Positions 1-8,376 are shown, counted from the first letter of the stretch. The stretch: DNA of 19,689 nucleotides from CAZVYN01 sp964631125 (GCA_964631125.1 CAZVYN010000077.1:1-19689), one strand, 5' to 3'. A program made the numbers and translations. Notes: generated from the letters alone by a model not told the origin.

Positions 1-3
1 CCC

Positions 4-3000
4 CTACTCCAACGGCGCCGGACTCGCCCCCCAGAACTGGAACCCGAACTTCGGCGCCGCCCGCCGCGTCGGCCACAGTTGCGCCATCGTTTCCGCGTCC
101 CACACCTCGCCGTTCTTCACGACCCAACGCAGCGAGTTGGAGTTCTCGATCGACTGCAGCGGATCCCGAGTACAGACGATGAAGTCGGCCAACTTCCCAG
201 CCTCGAGACTTCCGATCTGTGCGTCGAGTCCGAGCGCGCGGGCGCCGTTCCAAGTCGCGCAGCGCAGCGCGTTGGCGTTCGACATCCCGCCCTGGGTCAA
301 CGCCTGCAACTCCCAATGGGGCCCCAGCCCCTGCAACTGCCCGTGCGCGCCGAGGGTGACGAGAGCGCCCGCTTCGACGAGCGCCTTCACCCCGCGCGCG
401 ACTTCCATGTGATGCCAGTCGCCGTCGATCGACATGACGGGACGCCGGATCGAGCGCGCGTCGAGGTTCCGACGCGGCGTGAAACGGAGCAGCTTCTGAT
501 TTTTCCATGCCTCGGAGTGTTGGTAGAACCAGTGCTCGCCGGCGAGCCCGCCGTACGCCACGAGAAGCGTCGGGGTTTCCGCCGTTGCGCAGTGCGCGAA
601 GAGCTGCACGACATCCTGCCCGAGCGGCGTGATCGGAAGGCTGTGCTCGATCGTCGTGTGGCCATCGAGCACGCAAGAGAGATTCATCTCCAACTGGCCG
701 CCCCCTTCGGGCATGACGAGCATCGACTCGGCCCGCGCGGCATCGATGACCCACTGACGTTGCTCGCGGCGGGGTTGCATGTACGACTTCACGCTGAAAC
801 CGCCGAGGCGCTTCAGTCGCCGCACATGGTGGAGCGCGTCGTCGCGAGAGCTGATCGGCGCGTGCTGCGGGGAAGTCGCGCCGTAGAGGATGTACCCGGT
901 CGAGAAGGTGCGTGGCCCGACCATCTCACCCGCTTCGATCATCTCGCGCTCGGTGAAAACGGAGTTGGTCGCCGCCGAGGGGTCGTGCGTCGTCGTCACG
1001 CCATACGCGAGGTTGCACCACGCGGCCGCCGATCGCTCTGGCAGGAGATCGAGCGTCGAGTAGTGATAGTGCGCGTGCGTATCGATGAGACCGGGAAGGA
1101 TGGTCGTGCCGCTTGCATCGAAGACGGTCGCGCCCGCGGGGACCTGCACCGACGCGGAGGGCCCGACCGCCTCGATCCGCCCGTCACGGACGACCAACGT
1201 TCCGTTCTCGATCACGCCGACGCGAGCCAGCCCGTCACCGCCGGCGGGAGTTCCCTCCGGCGCGCGCATCGTGAGGAGCTTCGCGCCCGTGAACGCGACC
1301 ACGCCCCGCGGTCGCGCCGTGGGAACTCGCAGCGAGATCGAAAGCGTATCGATCGGCAACCCAGACCCGTCGGCCGCCTTCTTGGAGGCGTCGGCCGCCT
1401 GCTTCGCAGCGTCCGCCGTCTCCGCCGTCTCCGCCGCCTTCACCGCCTGGCGCAACTCACCCGTCGTCTGGAAATCTTTCCCAGCCTCCAACCGTCCCCG
1501 CTCCCAGCGTCCGACCAACGAGTCGAGCGGCAACCGGTAGAAGTCCGGCCCGAACGACCAGGTGAGCGAACGGCCGCGAGTCCAGCCCAACCACTGCGCG
1601 CCGTCTTTGGTCAGGCGATGCACCGGCACGACGCCGCCGTTCACATCGATCTCGATCGCCTCGGTTCCGACGACGGGGAGCGGCGCGACGTAGGCGTCGT
1701 GCAGTTGGCGGATCGCGACCCACTTCTCGTCGGGCGAGGGGACCATCTCCTCGGCGAAATGGACCTTGGCGTGCTCGCGACGATCGGTTCCGTCTAGCCG
1801 ATACGAAGCGAGCAGCGTCTTCTCTTCGCTCGGACTGGAATCGTCCGACTCGATGACATAGACGCGATCGCCGCGCGCGTTCCAACTCGGGCGCGGCATG
1901 GGGCGAGACGAGCCTCGGCTCGGCAACGCGACCACCGCCTCCGCCGCACCGCCGCCGGAGGGGAGCCAGATCACTTCGGCGTACCCCTCGTCTCCCAGGT
2001 CGTGCCCGCGCTGCGGCGCTCCGTTGCCGCGCACCAACGCGATCTTCGAGCCGTCGGGCGAGTAGGCGGGGTTCGCGAACTGCGAAGGGATGCGAGTCAG
2101 TCGTTCGGACGCGCCGCCGCGCGCCGGCATCCTCCAGAGGTCGCCGGCGGTGGAGTCGCTCCACGAGACGTAGGCGAGCCACTTGCCATCGGGCGAATAG
2201 GTGGGACAGTAGGCGCGCGCCATCGGCGTCTCGAGCCGACGCGGCGTCGCGCTCGTCCGGCGGCCCCCGGCGGGCCGCGCCGCGGGAAGCTCGAGTTCGT
2301 AGAGCCGACCGAGCGCGGAGAACGAGAGTCGCGCTCCGTCCGGCGAGACCTCGGGTCGCGCGATCTGGCGAACGAGGAACTCATCGGGGGAGATATCCCG
2401 CGGAAACCGGACCGCCTCGGCCACGATCTGTTCGACCGAGGCGACGAACGGAATCTCACGCGCGGAGCCATCCGAGATCGAGACGCGCCACAGCTTGCTC
2501 TTCGCCCACACGACGACGCTCTTCCCGTCGGGAGTGAAGGCATAGGAGGGATAGACGCCGGTGAACGCGAAGCCCTCGAACTGATCGTGATTCAGCCCGT
2601 TCCAGACGACCCGTTCCGTCAGTCGCTCCAAGTCGAACAGACCGAGGCAGGTCTTCAAGCGATCGCGTCGCACGAAGGCGAGGAACTTCCCGTCGGGGGA
2701 GAGGATCGGCCGCGCCGCGCCGCCGGGGCCGTCGGTGATCCCGGTGGTCTTGCCCGTGACTCGATCGAAGCGCTGGATCTGGAAGATGCCGTCGAGCGGG
2801 TCGCGGTCGTATTCATAGCGACTGCCGCGGGCGCTGTAGAAGATGTAGCGACCGTCCTGCGAGAAGATCGGTTCGTTCGCCTCGGGCAGGTCGGCCTTCT
2901 TCGTGATCTGGATCCCGCTCCCGCCGTCGAGTCGGTAGAGCCAGAGTTCGGTCGTGCCGAGCGAACTGTGGTCGGTCAGCCGCTTGCGCGCGATCACCTC

Positions 3001-3594
3001 GGTTCCATCGGGCGACCAAGATCCGCAGTTGACCGCCTTGTCCTTCTCCTCGGAGACCGGGCGCGCGCGCGTTCCGTCGCGATCGATGACCCAGAGGTTG
3101 TCGTTCCCGCCGCGGTCGCTGGTGAAGAGGATGCGAGTGCCGTCCGGCGACCACCGCGCCTGGAAGTCGTAGGCCGGCCCGCTCGTCAGTCTCGTCGCGC
3201 GTCCGCCGCCGATCGGCAGCGTGTAGAGATCGCCGAGGACGTCGATCAAGAGCGTCTCGCCGTCTCGGTGCACGTCGACCGAGGTCCAGGTGCTCTCGTC
3301 GGTCTCGAAGCGGACCGTGTCGACCGGGCCGTGCGCCATGTTGACGCGCCACGCGGCGCTGGCGGAGTCGGCCTTGGCGGTCGGAGGCGTTGACGAGGTG
3401 TCGCCAGGGGCGCCGGCATCGTCCAGGTGGTCCAAGTGGTCCAGGCAGTCGAGGGGGCAGGTAGGAAGTGGGGTCGGGGGATGCAAGGCTGGGGTCGCGT
3501 AGGCCAACGTGAGAAGAGAGACGGTGAGGCAGAGGTAGAAAGTCAGGCGGAGAAGGGCCGCGCCGAGGACGGCGCGGCCTTTACATACCAACAT
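4..3594 (-). CDS. Secreted PD40/TolB-type beta-propeller amidohydrolase fusion
   Basis: Large (1196 aa) two-part extracytoplasmic protein, probably a metal-dependent hydrolase with an N-terminal propeller; the substrate cannot be told. An N-terminal hydrophobic stretch (about residues 8-35, ending near TLAYA) looks like a signal peptide. Residues about 100-700 hold repeated WD40-like/PD40 blades with recurring 'SPDG' turns (WSPDGTRILF, WSPDGTEVIA, LSPDGKFLAF, YSPDGKWLAY, YSPDGSKIAL). An Ala/Lys-rich linker (KAAETAETADAAKQAADASK) leads to a C-terminal amidohydrolase barrel with the metal motif DTHAHYHY (His840, His842), TIEHS, and a late GAHGQLQGLGPHWEL block (about 1080-1096), then the usual LGLDAQIGSLEAGKLADF ending. 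The ATG at 3594 is chosen because a GGGGGA Shine-Dalgarno lies 8 nt upstream; a TTG 10 codons earlier is possible. The stop is the TAG at 6-4, so the gene is complete. It is divergent from uvrB. Family assignment is firm; function is inferred. Confidence 0.9.
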   Translation of the reverse strand: MLVCKGRAVLGAALLRLTFYLCLTVSLLTLAYATPALHPPTPLPTCPLDCLDHLDHLDDAGAPGDTSSTPPTAKADSASAAWRVNMAHGPVDTVRFETDESTWTSVDVHRDGETLLIDVLGDLYTLPIGGGRATRLTSGPAYDFQARWSPDGTRILFTSDRGGNDNLWVIDRDGTRARPVSEEKDKAVNCGSWSPDGTEVIARKRLTDHSSLGTTELWLYRLDGGSGIQITKKADLPEANEPIFSQDGRYIFYSARGSRYEYDRDPLDGIFQIQRFDRVTGKTTGITDGPGGAARPILSPDGKFLAFVRRDRLKTCLGLFDLERLTERVVWNGLNHDQFEGFAFTGVYPSYAFTPDGKSVVVWAKSKLWRVSISDGSAREIPFVASVEQIVAEAVRFPRDISPDEFLVRQIARPEVSPDGARLSFSALGRLYELELPAARPAGGRRTSATPRRLETPMARAYCPTYSPDGKWLAYVSWSDSTAGDLWRMPARGGASERLTRIPSQFANPAYSPDGSKIALVRGNGAPQRGHDLGDEGYAEVIWLPSGGGAAEAVVALPSRGSSRPMPRPSWNARGDRVYVIESDDSSPSEEKTLLASYRLDGTDRREHAKVHFAEEMVPSPDEKWVAIRQLHDAYVAPLPVVGTEAIEIDVNGGVVPVHRLTKDGAQWLGWTRGRSLTWSFGPDFYRLPLDSLVGRWERGRLEAGKDFQTTGELRQAVKAAETAETADAAKQAADASKKAADGSGLPIDTLSISLRVPTARPRGVVAFTGAKLLTMRAPEGTPAGGDGLARVGVIENGTLVVRDGRIEAVGPSASVQVPAGATVFDASGTTILPGLIDTHAHYHYSTLDLLPERSAAAWCNLAYGVTTTHDPSAATNSVFTEREMIEAGEMVGPRTFSTGYILYGATSPQHAPISSRDDALHHVRRLKRLGGFSVKSYMQPRREQRQWVIDAARAESMLVMPEGGGQLEMNLSCVLDGHTTIEHSLPITPLGQDVVQLFAHCATAETPTLLVAYGGLAGEHWFYQHSEAWKNQKLLRFTPRRNLDARSIRRPVMSIDGDWHHMEVARGVKALVEAGALVTLGAHGQLQGLGPHWELQALTQGGMSNANALRCATWNGARALGLDAQIGSLEAGKLADFIVCTRDPLQSIENSNSLRWVVKNGEVWDAETMAQLWPTRRAAPKFGFQFWGASPAPLE

Positions 3595-3669
3595 CTTGAA
3601 TCCCCCGAGAGCGCGTGCGGCCAATCCGGCGGAGAGGTCGCGCCTCCTCCTCCCTCCGCCGGCCGGCGC

Positions 3670-3675
3670 ATTCTA
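3670..3675 (-). promoter_or_regulatory. Candidate -10 element for the amidohydrolase gene
   Basis: On the minus strand this reads TAGAAT, five of six bases of the sigma-70 -10 consensus. It would start a transcript with a leader of about 70 nt before the ATG at 3594. No convincing -35 hexamer is visible at 16-18 bp upstream. A 12-bp GC palindrome (CGCCGGCCGGCG, 3657-3668) lies just downstream and could be an operator or a leader hairpin. This is inferred from sequence only. Confidence 0.35.
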
Positions 3676-3711
3676 CGGCGTTCGACCTAAGAAGGATGCG
3701 GCGAACTCGCC

Positions 3712-3720
3712 TGCTAGACT
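3712..3720 (+). promoter_or_regulatory. Candidate extended -10 promoter of the uvrB operon
   Basis: TGCTAGACT reads as an extended -10 (TGn followed by TAGACT, matching T, A, A and T of TATAAT). Transcription would begin about 7 nt downstream, at 3727-3729, which is at or next to the uvrB ATG (3729). There is no good -35 hexamer and no Shine-Dalgarno before the ATG, so the mRNA may be leaderless or nearly so. No LexA-type SOS box was seen in the 134-bp spacer. Confidence 0.4.
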
Positions 3721-3728
3721 GCCGCCCC

Positions 3729-5711
3729 ATGCAGTTCCATCTCGTCTCGAAGTACGACCCGCGCGGCGATCAACCGCAGGCGATTGAAGAGCTGACCCGA
3801 GGCCTCGAACGCGGCGATCCCCATCAGGTGCTATTGGGCGTGACCGGTTCGGGCAAGACGTTCACGATGGCCAACGTCATCCAGCGACTGCAGCGCCCGA
3901 CGCTCGTCCTCTCGCACAACAAGACGCTCGCGGCGCAACTCTACGGCGAGTTCAAGAGCTTCTTCCCGGAGAACGGCGTCGGCTACTTCGTCTCGTACTA
4001 CGACTACTACCAGCCGGAGGCGTACGTCCCGCAGACCGACACCTATATCGAGAAAGACGCCTCGATCAACGACAACCTCGACCGACTGCGGATCGAGGCG
4101 GCCACGCTGCTCTCGGAGCGGCGCGACGTCATCATCGTCGCGTCGGTCTCATGCATCTACGGCCTCGGCAGCCCCGAAGACTTCCGCACGCAGCTCCTGC
4201 GGCTCGAGGTGGGGCAGGAGATCTCGCGCGAGGCGATCCTGAAGCGACTCGTCTCGATCCAGTACAAACGCGATGACCTGGCCTTCCAACGCGGCGCCTT
4301 TCGCGTGCGCGGAGACGTCGTCGACATCTTCCCCTCGCACCAAGCCGAAGAGGCGTATCGCGTCGAGCTCTTCGGCGACGAGGTCGAGCGGATCCGTGTG
4401 ATCGATCCGCTCACCGGCGCGGTGAAACGCGAGTGCGATCGGATGTCGGCCTTCGCCACGACCTACTACTCGACGCCGCGGGATCGATTGCTGCTGGCCT
4501 GCGACGCGATCGAGGCGGAGCTGCACGAGCGGCTAGCGGAGTTGGAGAAAGAGAACAAGCTGCTCGAGGCCCAGCGCCTCAAGATGCGCACGCGCTATGA
4601 CCTCGAGATGATGCGCGAGGCCGGCTTCTGCCCGGGAATCGAGAACTATTCCCGCCATCTGGCCCTGCGCCCGGCCGGAGATCGACCGAGTTGTCTGATC
4701 GACTTCTTCCCGGACGATGCGCTCTTCATCATCGACGAGAGTCACGTCAGCATTCCGCAGGTCGGGGGGATGTACTTCGGCGATCGCAGCCGCAAGCAGA
4801 CGCTCGTCGCGCACGGATTCCGCCTGCCGTCCGCGCTCGACAACCGACCGCTCAGCTTCGCCGAGTTCGAAGCGATGGGCCGCCAGCGGATCTACGTCTC
4901 GGCCACTCCCGCCGACTACGAACTCCGGAAGACCAACGGCGTCGTGGTCGAGCAGGTCATCCGCCCGACCGGTCTGGTCGACCCGGAGATCGACGTTCGC
5001 CCCACGACCAACCAGATCGATGATCTCTTGAACGAGATCCGCGCGCGCGCCGTCCGCGGCGAGCGGGTTCTGGTCACCACCCTGACCAAACGGATGGCGG
5101 AGGACCTGAGCGACTATCTCTCGGAAGCCGGCGTCAAGGTGCGCTATCTGCACTCCGACATGGACGCGATCGAGCGCATGGACGTGCTCCGCGGTCTGCG
5201 CCTGGGGCGCTTCGACGTGTTGGTCGGCATCAACCTACTGCGCGAGGGGCTCGACCTGCCCGAGGTCTCGCTCGTCGCGATCTTGGACGCCGACAAGGAG
5301 GGGTTCCTCCGCAGCGATCGCAGCCTCATCCAGACGGCGGGTCGCGCCGCCCGCAACGCGCGCGGGTCCGTCATCCTCTATGCCGATCGCGAGACCGGCA
5401 GCATGCAGCGCGCGCTGGGCGAGTCGCGGCGGCGACGCGAGAAGCAGATTCGCTACAACGAAGCGAACGGGATCACGCCCGAGACGATCTACAAGACGGT
5501 GGCCGAGATCATGGCGGTGACGGCGGTGGCCGACGCGATGAAGACCGAGGAGAAGGCGCCGATCCTCATACCGTCGGCGCCCGGCGATCTCACCACCGAC
5601 CAGTATGTCGAGATGCTGATCCAAGAGATGAAGATGGCGGCCGACCGCATGGAGTACGAGCTGGCCGCCACCCTGCGCGATCGCATCCTCGAGTTGAAGG
5701 GAGCGATCTGA
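3729..5711 (+). CDS. uvrB: Excinuclease ABC subunit B (UvrB)
   Basis: UvrB is the DNA-damage-verifying helicase-like subunit of nucleotide excision repair; UvrA loads it and UvrC cuts with it. The 660-aa product has the normal family length. Visible motifs: Walker A GVTGSGKT (residues 37-44), the damage-probing beta-hairpin region YYDYYQPEAYVP, the DEAD-like box IIDESH, helicase motifs V/VI (LREGLDLPEV ... QTAGRAARN), and a C-terminal UVR helix (YVEMLIQEMKMAADRMEYE) that binds UvrC. The reading frame is open upstream to 3615, but ATG 3729 is chosen because MQFHLVSKYDPRGDQPQAI is the standard UvrB N-terminus. It is the first gene of a tight operon, with nadC starting 2 bp after the stop. Identification is essentially certain. 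Confidence 0.98.
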   Translation: MQFHLVSKYDPRGDQPQAIEELTRGLERGDPHQVLLGVTGSGKTFTMANVIQRLQRPTLVLSHNKTLAAQLYGEFKSFFPENGVGYFVSYYDYYQPEAYVPQTDTYIEKDASINDNLDRLRIEAATLLSERRDVIIVASVSCIYGLGSPEDFRTQLLRLEVGQEISREAILKRLVSIQYKRDDLAFQRGAFRVRGDVVDIFPSHQAEEAYRVELFGDEVERIRVIDPLTGAVKRECDRMSAFATTYYSTPRDRLLLACDAIEAELHERLAELEKENKLLEAQRLKMRTRYDLEMMREAGFCPGIENYSRHLALRPAGDRPSCLIDFFPDDALFIIDESHVSIPQVGGMYFGDRSRKQTLVAHGFRLPSALDNRPLSFAEFEAMGRQRIYVSATPADYELRKTNGVVVEQVIRPTGLVDPEIDVRPTTNQIDDLLNEIRARAVRGERVLVTTLTKRMAEDLSDYLSEAGVKVRYLHSDMDAIERMDVLRGLRLGRFDVLVGINLLREGLDLPEVSLVAILDADKEGFLRSDRSLIQTAGRAARNARGSVILYADRETGSMQRALGESRRRREKQIRYNEANGITPETIYKTVAEIMAVTAVADAMKTEEKAPILIPSAPGDLTTDQYVEMLIQEMKMAADRMEYELAATLRDRILELKGAI

Positions 5712-5713
5712 TC

Positions 5714-6685
5714 ATGTCGTCCAGGTCCGCCACCGGTTTCCCGGCCGGTTCCCCCGCCGGTGTTCCCGCGCTCGACGCGGCGATCTCCCGCCTCGTGACC
5801 GCGGCGCTGGCGGAAGATGTCGGCCCCGGCGATGTCACCGCGCTTGCCACCATCCCCGAGCTACAAAGGGCCACTGGACGTGTGGTCGCCCGCAGCCCCG
5901 GCGTGCTCTCCGGCCTGGCCACGGCGCGCGCCGTCATCGCCGTGGTCGACCCCGAGGTCGAATTCATGGAGTCCTGCGTCGATGGAGACGCACTCTCGAC
6001 CGGCCAGACCGTCGCGCACATCTCCGGCCGCGCCCGCTCGATCCTCACGCTCGAGCGCACGCTGCTCAATTTCTTGCAACAGCTCTCGGGCGTAGCGACC
6101 CTGACCCGGCGCTACGTCGACGCCGTGGCCGGAACCGGCGTCGCCATCGCCGACACGCGCAAGACCACGCCCGGCCTGCGCCTCTTGCAGAAACAGGCCG
6201 TGCGGCACGGCGGCGGCGTCAACCACCGCATCGGTCTCTACGACGCCTTCATGGTGAAGGACAACCACATCATCGCCGCGGGAGGGATCCTGTCGGCGGT
6301 CGCGCGGGCACGAGCGACCGACTCCGCTCTGTGGCTCACCGTCGAAGCGCAGACTGTCGCCGAGGCGCTGGAAGCCGCGACCCTGGCCGTCGACCAGATC
6401 CTCCTGGACAACATGTCCCCGGCACAGATCACCGAAGCCGTCGTCGCCATCCGCGCGGCCGAGACGTCCGCCCCGAGCCGTCCCGCCAGCCGTCCCGCGA
6501 TCCGCATCGAAGTCTCCGGCGGCGTCACCCTCGAGACCGTCCGCTCGAAGGCCCTCCCCGGCGTCGATTGGATCTCGATCGGCGCCCTCACGCACTCCGC
6601 GCCCGCGCTCGACCTGGCGCTCGATCTCGATCTCGACGGCGATCTCGAGGTCGAGATCGCCCCGCCCGCCGGACGCCCCGCGTGA
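5714..6685 (+). CDS. nadC: Quinolinate phosphoribosyltransferase (nicotinate-nucleotide pyrophosphorylase, decarboxylating)
   Basis: Cytoplasmic enzyme of de novo NAD synthesis; it converts quinolinate and PRPP to nicotinate mononucleotide, CO2 and pyrophosphate. The 323-aa product carries AEDVGPGDVTA near the N-terminus, the active-site blocks TRKTTPGLR and RHGGGVNHRIGLYDAFMVKDNH, ILLDNMSP, and the C-terminal phosphate-binding IEVSGGVTLETV ... SIGALTHSAPALD. An AAGGGAG Shine-Dalgarno (5697-5703) precedes the ATG. The protein is somewhat long, with about 20 extra Ala/Gly/Pro-rich residues at the N-terminus and an acidic LDLDLDGDLEVEIA tail after the last conserved helix. The DNA for that tail contains a strong inverted repeat, listed separately. 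The stop overlaps the birA GTG by 4 bp (GTGA). Confidence 0.96.
   Translation: MSSRSATGFPAGSPAGVPALDAAISRLVTAALAEDVGPGDVTALATIPELQRATGRVVARSPGVLSGLATARAVIAVVDPEVEFMESCVDGDALSTGQTVAHISGRARSILTLERTLLNFLQQLSGVATLTRRYVDAVAGTGVAIADTRKTTPGLRLLQKQAVRHGGGVNHRIGLYDAFMVKDNHIIAAGGILSAVARARATDSALWLTVEAQTVAEALEAATLAVDQILLDNMSPAQITEAVVAIRAAETSAPSRPASRPAIRIEVSGGVTLETVRSKALPGVDWISIGALTHSAPALDLALDLDLDGDLEVEIAPPAGRPA
6638..6661 (+). repeat. Perfect 11-bp inverted repeat in the 3' end of nadC
   Basis: GGCGATCTCGA (6638-6648), a 2-nt centre GG, then its exact reverse complement (6651-6661). It lies inside the codons for the acidic NadC tail and ends 20 nt before the birA GTG. In RNA it could fold into a GC-rich stem within the uvrB-nadC-birA-ftsY transcript, with a real loop of about 4-6 nt. 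It may simply be a by-product of alternating Leu-Asp and Glu-Val codons. No U-run follows, so a factor-independent terminator is not supported. Confidence 0.6.
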
Positions 6686-7452
6686 CCGCCGAGTCCCGGT
6701 TGCTCTCCCTCCCGGCGAGTCCGATCGCCGAATGCACGTCCACGCAAGATCTCGCGCGCCGAGCGGCGGAGGCCGGCGCGCCCGAGGGAACGATCGTCTG
6801 GTCGCTCGCACAGTCGGCCGGTCGCGGGCGCAGCGACCACACCTGGCACTCGGCATCGGGCCTCGGTCTGTGGGTGAGTCTGATCCTGCGCCCCGAGTTC
6901 GAACAGGAAGCGTGGCCGGCGTTGACTTCGCTGGCCGCCATCGCCGCCGCCGAAGCGTTGTCGATCGGCGCGCCCCCCGGCTGGTTGGCCGAACTGAAGT
7001 GGCCGAATGACCTGTTCGGACGCCGCGGCAAACTGGGAGGAGTCCTCGCCGAAACCACGGGACATGCGGTCATCCTCGGACTCGGCCTCGACATCGGACA
7101 CAGCTCCGAGGACTTTCCGCCCGAACTGCAAGGCTCGGTTTCGTCGCTGCGCCTGGAGGGATTCTCACCGCTCCCGAGTCTGCGCGAACTTCTCCTCGCG
7201 TTCGACGATCGCTTCGCTCGAGGCTACGACGCGTTCGGCCGCGGTGACCGCGATTGGCTACGCTCCGGACTCCTCGCCCGCTCGCACACCATCGGCCGTC
7301 ATGTGCGCGTGCGCGAGGGAGACGCGGTGGTCGAGGGCGTCGCAATCGATCTGGGACCGCTGGGCGAGCTGATCCTCGAAACGACCCACGGAGTGCGCGC
7401 GATGCGCGGCGGCGAATTGCTGCGAGACGAAAGGAACGCATCAGCGCGATGA
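6682..7452 (+). CDS. birA: Biotin-[acetyl-CoA-carboxylase] ligase, monofunctional (no HTH domain)
   Basis: Biotin protein ligase, which activates biotin to biotinyl-AMP and transfers it to the carrier-protein lysine. The frame is open back to 6331, but the GTG at 6682 fits best: it overlaps the nadC stop (GTGA) and gives a 256-aa protein beginning just before the catalytic domain. Motifs: AECTSTQDLARRAAE, the adenylate loop SAGRGRSDHTWHSASGLG (GRGR at 47-50), AELKWPNDL (106-111), RRGKLGGVLAE, a GLGLDIGH block matching the family GIGINV, and a small C-terminal SH3-like domain. There is no DNA-binding N-terminal domain, so it should not act as a BirA-type repressor. The adenylate loop has DH where E. 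coli BirA has GR (GRGRRGR), a mild deviation. No Shine-Dalgarno is visible, which is consistent with coupling to nadC. Confidence 0.93.
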   Translation: MTAESRLLSLPASPIAECTSTQDLARRAAEAGAPEGTIVWSLAQSAGRGRSDHTWHSASGLGLWVSLILRPEFEQEAWPALTSLAAIAAAEALSIGAPPGWLAELKWPNDLFGRRGKLGGVLAETTGHAVILGLGLDIGHSSEDFPPELQGSVSSLRLEGFSPLPSLRELLLAFDDRFARGYDAFGRGDRDWLRSGLLARSHTIGRHVRVREGDAVVEGVAIDLGPLGELILETTHGVRAMRGGELLRDERNASAR

Positions 7453-8369
7453 AGTCGTTCTTCCAGAAGATCGCCGACGGATTCAAGAAGACCCGCGAGG
7501 TCGTGACCGAGGGGATCCAGCAGGTCCTCCGTCCCCTGAAGCCGATCGACCGCGAGCTCTACGATGACCTCGAGGCGGTGCTCCTGCGCGGTGATGTCGG
7601 TCCCGCCACGACCACCGCGCTGATCGAAGGGCTGCAAGCGCGCGTGCGTCGGGATTCGATCGAAGACGCCGGTCAACTCGGCCCGGTTCTGCGCGAGTTG
7701 TGCGAAGAGATCCTGCGTGGCAATCGCTCTCCCGAGCCGGACGGCTCGGCGCCGAAGCCGAAGGTAGTCCTCATGGTCGGCGTCAACGGCGTCGGCAAGA
7801 CGACGTCCCTCGCCAAGCTCGCGCACCGCGCACAGAGCGCCGGTCAGACGCCGCTCATCGTCGCCTCCGACACCTTCCGCGCGGCGGCCTCGGAACAACT
7901 CCAGGTCTGGGCCGATCGCCTCGGCGTGCAGATGGTCCGCAGCCAACATGGCGCCGATCCCAGCGCCGTCGCCTTCGACGGTATCCAAGCCGGCGTCGCC
8001 CGCGGCGCCGACGTCATCTTCGTCGACACCGCCGGTCGCCTCCAGACGAAGGGCAACCTGATGGAGGAGCTGCGCAAGATCCACCGGGTGATCGGCAAAG
8101 CGCTCCCCGGCGCGCCGCATGAGACGCTCCTCGTCCTCGACGCCACCATCGGACAGAACGCACTCTCGCAAGCGCGCCTTTTCTCCGAAGCGATCCCCAT
8201 CACCGGTCTGCTGCTGGCCAAACTCGACGGCACGAGCAAGGGCGGTATCGTCCTCTCGATCGCCCACGATCTCGCGCTGCCCGTGCGCTACGTCGGCGTG
8301 GGGGAGGGAGTCGAAGACCTGGTCGACTTCGACGCGAAGCTCTTCGCGGAGGGGTTGGTTGGTCTGTAG
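7449..8369 (+). CDS. ftsY: Signal recognition particle receptor FtsY
   Basis: SRP-family GTPase that docks ribosome-SRP complexes at the inner membrane for co-translational insertion. The 306-aa product has the NG core: N-domain helices (residues 1-90), the G1 P-loop GVNGVGKTT (111-119), the SRP-specific SDTFRAAASEQL, G3 DTAGRLQTKGNLMEEL, ATIGQNAL, and G4 AKLDGTSKGG, ending with GVGEGVEDLVDFD. The acidic A domain of E. coli FtsY is absent; the short N-terminal MKSFFQKIADGFKKT can serve as an amphipathic membrane-targeting helix. The ATG at 7449 overlaps the birA stop (ATGA), and an AAGGA lies 13 nt upstream. The frame is open upstream of this ATG but only as birA out-of-frame sequence. Last gene of the uvrB operon. 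Confidence 0.97.
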   Translation: MKSFFQKIADGFKKTREVVTEGIQQVLRPLKPIDRELYDDLEAVLLRGDVGPATTTALIEGLQARVRRDSIEDAGQLGPVLRELCEEILRGNRSPEPDGSAPKPKVVLMVGVNGVGKTTSLAKLAHRAQSAGQTPLIVASDTFRAAASEQLQVWADRLGVQMVRSQHGADPSAVAFDGIQAGVARGADVIFVDTAGRLQTKGNLMEELRKIHRVIGKALPGAPHETLLVLDATIGQNALSQARLFSEAIPITGLLLAKLDGTSKGGIVLSIAHDLALPVRYVGVGEGVEDLVDFDAKLFAEGLVGL

Positions 8370-8376
8370 AACCCGA

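Noticed and set aside
79..1797. Long plus-strand open frame opposite the amidohydrolase gene
   Set aside because: It is antisense to a strongly recognisable protein, rich in Arg, Asp and His as expected of a shadow frame in GC-rich DNA, and matches no family I know.
2002..3393. 463-codon plus-strand open frame opposite the propeller region
   Set aside because: It is a shadow of the PD40 repeat coding sequence; its composition is artefactual and no start signal or motif is visible.
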